From GCA-2401155 sp045047085 (lineage in GTDB: Bacteria > Pseudomonadota > Alphaproteobacteria > Rhizobiales > Rhizobiaceae), in NCBI GenBank assembly GCA_045047085.1, contig JASFYT010000026.1:12516-76515 (forward strand): 64,000 nt of DNA. Reading direction: 5' to 3'. Each line of letters begins with the position of its first letter. The first letter of the stretch is position 1. Positions 62,936-64,000 of this stretch are shown here, one piece after another. Both the position numbers and the translations under genes were made by a program. The notes under the pieces were generated by a model, which saw only the letters and a program-made list of their open reading frames with translations, was not told the DNA's origin and did no database searches.

Positions 62936-63712
62936 TCAAAAATATTTGGCGGACGCTGTTCTGGCGATGAAAAAGGGGCTTTTATAGTGCTCCTGACCAT
63001 AGCTGATAGGGGTCCCATCAATTGTGTGTACAACACCTCCCGCTCCCGCCAAAACTGCGTGACCTGCCGCAATGTCCCATTCCATTGTTGGTCCGAAACG
63101 CGGATATATGTCTGCTTCGCCTGCTGCAATTAGGCAAAATTTCAAGGAAGATCCTGCATTTTTGACACTAGCAACCTTGTTCTTTTTGATGAATGTTTCT
63201 GTTTTCGGGTTCATGTGGGAACGGCTGGCAACCACAATTAGAGCGTCGTTGTCGGCATCGCGAACCGCTAGAGTTTTGGGTGAGCCTTTGTCTGTTTCTT
63301 CAAAAGCACCCAAATCTTTTGCCCCCCAGAATAGACGCTTAAGGGCTGGTGCATAGACCATGCCTGCAGCTGGAGTGCCATTTTTGATCAGGGCAATGTT
63401 GATTGTGAACTCATTACTTTTATTGATGAATTCCTTGGTGCCATCGATTGGGTCGACCAGAAAAAAGCAACCGGTTGAATGATTGGTGGTATGATTAACA
63501 ACCCGCTCTTCGGTAATAATTGGAATTTTGGGAAAGGCTCTGTGCAAGCCATTGACGATAATTTCATCTACAGCCAAATCGGCTGCCGTGAGAGGGCTGT
63601 TATCGGCTTTTGTCATGACGTTTTCAAGATTACCGTAATGATGCATGGCGATTTCTCCGCTCTCAAGGCAAAGTTCGCGGGAAACAGAAATCATCTCGTC
63701 TAATGTGATCAT
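62936..63712 (-). CDS. cysQ: 3'(2'),5'-bisphosphate nucleotidase CysQ
   Basis: A 258-residue Mg-dependent phosphatase of the inositol monophosphatase family. Motif Glu-Glu-Arg in PIITEERVV, DPIDGTKEFINK (metal-binding Asp residues) and MEWDIAAGHAVLAGAGG are all intact. CysQ removes the 3'-phosphate from PAP(S) in sulfate assimilation and keeps toxic PAP low. The start is ATG 63712 (MITLDEMISVS); in-frame starts upstream would add non-conserved residues. It is divergent from rpe. Confidence 0.92.
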   Translation of the reverse strand: MITLDEMISVSRELCLESGEIAMHHYGNLENVMTKADNSPLTAADLAVDEIIVNGLHRAFPKIPIITEERVVNHTTNHSTGCFFLVDPIDGTKEFINKSNEFTINIALIKNGTPAAGMVYAPALKRLFWGAKDLGAFEETDKGSPKTLAVRDADNDALIVVASRSHMNPKTETFIKKNKVASVKNAGSSLKFCLIAAGEADIYPRFGPTMEWDIAAGHAVLAGAGGVVHTIDGTPISYGQEHYKSPFFIARTASAKYF

Positions 63713-63872
63713 GATTAGAATTTTCAAACTGGGGTGAATTTTCTGTGTTATAGGGAAAACATCAACGGTTTTCCACCCAATATTTGCTTCGCATCTGTTC
63801 AGGCCTTGCATTTGATGGTGGTGTGAACCAAAACACCAATGATAACAGTTCTAACCTGACTTGGTACGTTCC

Positions 63873-64000
63873 ATGAACACATCTACCATTATTGCTCCTT
63901 CCGTCCTATCAGCAGATTTTTCCAAATTGGGAGATGAAGTCGAGGCTGTGGTCGAAGCGGGTGCCGACTGGATACATCTGGATGTGATGGATGGGCATTT
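63873..64000 (+). CDS. rpe: Ribulose-phosphate 3-epimerase, N-terminal part
   Basis: The first 42 complete codons of rpe are in the window. IIAPSVLSADFSKLGDEVEA and GADWIHLDVMDGHF are the N-terminal hallmarks, with the metal-binding His and Asp in the second. It interconverts ribulose 5-phosphate and xylulose 5-phosphate in the pentose phosphate and Calvin pathways. The remainder lies beyond the window. Confidence 0.95.
   Translation, partial: MNTSTIIAPSVLSADFSKLGDEVEAVVEAGADWIHLDVMDGH

Noticed and set aside
1..64000. CRISPR arrays, tRNA genes, insertion sequences or prophage
   Set aside because: No repeat-spacer pattern, cloverleaf, transposase or integrase-like protein was found on reading both strands.

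Overview
The window is a gene-dense, roughly 45-50 % GC stretch that looks like the chromosome of an alphaproteobacterium, most likely a marine or soil member of the Hyphomicrobiales/Rhizobiales. Points in favour are the BetI/BetA plus ProXWV-type osmolyte locus, an FMN-riboswitch-controlled RibN transporter, a TRAP transporter of the mannitol/chloroaromatic type, a YdcH-like DUF465 protein and a Wzz-type polysaccharide chain regulator. No rRNA, tRNA, CRISPR, transposase or phage genes were found. The species call is an inference from gene content, not from a marker gene.

Layout. 2-2342: end of a sulfide:quinone oxidoreductase-like gene and a SulP transporter. 2447-5365: a peroxiredoxin-like protein, a small membrane protein, and cobalt-type nitrile hydratase alpha, beta and accessory genes. 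5369-11001: the choline/betaine locus, with betA and betI on the minus strand and a ProX/ProW/ProV-like ABC transporter on the plus strand, separated by a perfect BetI-like operator. 11041-11925: a decayed acyl-CoA dehydrogenase. 11994-14140: a DUF465 protein, a tandem universal stress protein and a LysR regulator. 14257-20742: an M19 dipeptidase followed by a complete peptide ABC transporter. 20980-23472: a secreted Cache-type sensor protein and a chemoreceptor. 23640-31430: CoA-transferase, M15-like protein, SDR, broken GNAT, aldo/keto reductase, PhnA and a GH2 beta-mannosidase.

31729-46784 is the most unusual part. It is an all-plus-strand block encoding almost only envelope proteins: a giant alpha-2-macroglobulin, PBP1C, a secreted SH3-caspase protein, an OmpA-like protein, a membrane flavocytochrome and a 1103-residue multi-haem cytochrome c fused to a DUF4384-like domain. 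The caspase gene and the cytochrome gene each have a TGTG-N8-CACA palindrome upstream, which suggests shared control by a CRP/FNR-type regulator. My hypothesis is a periplasmic, redox-linked caspase module sitting beside a protease trap.

46954-53527: a Bfd-like ferredoxin, DJ-1/PfpI protein, VOC protein, sterol-desaturase-family hydroxylase, TetR regulator, FMN riboswitch with RibN, a second EamA transporter and a HEAT-like protein. 53931-58859: a TRAP transporter (DctP, DctQ, DctM) whose DctM carries a long C-terminal coiled-coil extension. 58856-62494: an O-antigen ligase-like protein and a Wzz/BY-kinase-like protein whose kinase domain has lost its P-loop. 62530-62632 is a dense cluster of hairpins. 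The window ends with a small conserved hypothetical gene, cysQ and the start of rpe.
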